Position numbers and translations under genes: made by a program
The notes under the pieces: model-generated
What the model saw: the letters and a program-made list of their open reading frames with translations, nothing else
What the model was told of the DNA's origin: nothing
Databases searched by the model: none
Source: Coriobacteriia bacterium
GTDB taxonomy: Bacteria; Actinomycetota; Coriobacteriia; Anaerosomatales; PALSA-660
DNA: 21,655 nt
NCBI GenBank assembly: GCA_003133285.1
Contig: PKWR01000064.1
Coordinates: 1 to 21,655, forward strand
Direction: 5' to 3'
Shown: piece after piece, positions 21,394 through 21,655 of the stretch
How the letters are laid out: each line of letters opens with the position of its first letter
Position numbering within the stretch: position 1 is the stretch's first letter

Positions 21394-21655
21394 ATGACTA
21401 CACAACGGCGGGCTCGATTTGCGACGATCGCCTTCGTGGCGGTGCTCGCGCTGGCGGTGACCTTGCTGGCGGGATGCAGCAAGACGGCCGGTACCAGCAC
21501 GCCGACCCCGAAGTCCGGGACCGCACTGGGCGGTCTCGCGATCGCGAAGTCCTCGATGACGACCACCGCCCCGGACGCGAAGCTGCTGGTCGTGCAGACC
21601 GCTGAGGCGGCGACACCCACGTCGACGCCGGTGTGGGGCTACCTCTTCGGTTCTC
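21394..21655 (+). CDS. Lipoprotein, 3' end outside the window
   Basis: 87 codons are visible and the frame is still open at the window end. The N-terminus is a lipoprotein signal: MTTQRRARFAT, then a hydrophobic stretch, then the lipobox LLAGC with the Cys at residue 28, followed by a Thr/Ser/Pro linker (SKTAGTSTPTPKSG). The mature protein should be anchored to the outer face of the membrane. GGGAGGAG at 21381-21388 sits five bases before the ATG. Too little is seen to name the family. It lies beyond the last recognisable repeat copy and may belong to a further cassette or to the chromosome. Confidence 0.8.
   Translation, partial: MTTQRRARFATIAFVAVLALAVTLLAGCSKTAGTSTPTPKSGTALGGLAIAKSSMTTTAPDAKLLVVQTAEAATPTSTPVWGYLFGS

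Overview
The window looks like a GC-rich chromosome of an anaerobic actinobacterium, probably a Coriobacteriia-type lineage. This rests on strongly G/C-biased third codon positions, a ferredoxin-linked 2-oxoacid oxidoreductase in place of a pyruvate dehydrogenase, a CtpE-like P-type ATPase otherwise known from actinobacteria, and many GTG starts. The taxonomic call is inference; no rRNA or marker gene is present.

Left half (1-10,075), ordinary core genome. It holds the 3' part of an acyl-CoA synthetase gene, a secreted G1 (eqolisin)-type glutamic peptidase closed by a strong hairpin, and a four-gene operon for a pyruvate/2-ketoacid:ferredoxin oxidoreductase (gamma-delta-alpha-beta, overlapping ATGA junctions). 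Next come a PAS-PAS-GGDEF diguanylate cyclase that is frameshifted in a C5 run near its end and preceded by a G10 run, a small convergent minus-strand gene, two small genes, and the P-type ATPase.

Right half (10,117-21,655), a cassette array behind a tRNA. A complete tRNA-Phe(GAA) gene at 10,117-10,192 is followed by five further copies of its 3' end, finishing at 14,536, 14,750, 17,604, 19,776 and 21,240, with a possible sixth remnant at 18,197-18,204. All are in the same orientation. They become more diverged with distance from the tRNA. Copies 1-4 are each followed 12-14 nt later by a Rho-independent terminator, and only copies 1 and 2 share theirs. Every gene between the copies is on the + strand, and the last gene of each block stops shortly before the next copy. 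The array therefore reads as serial, same-orientation gene cassettes accreted at the 3' end of tRNA-Phe. No integrase is visible in the window.

Cassette contents: (I) an MFS transporter, then a fluoride riboswitch controlling crcB (fluoride channel), a DUF190 protein, enolase (a fluoride-sensitive enzyme) and a HIT protein, which together form a fluoride-resistance island; (II) a 214-bp unit with no gene; (III) an ArsR-type repressor with a palindromic operator, three very small membrane proteins, a DUF4386 membrane protein and an MDR-type oxidoreductase; (IV) a hypothetical protein and a B12-binding radical SAM protein; (V) a membrane PAS-HD-GYP phosphodiesterase; then (VI) a lipoprotein cut by the window end. 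A paired 11-bp-period motif near the att copies of cassettes I and II could be recombinase arm sites.
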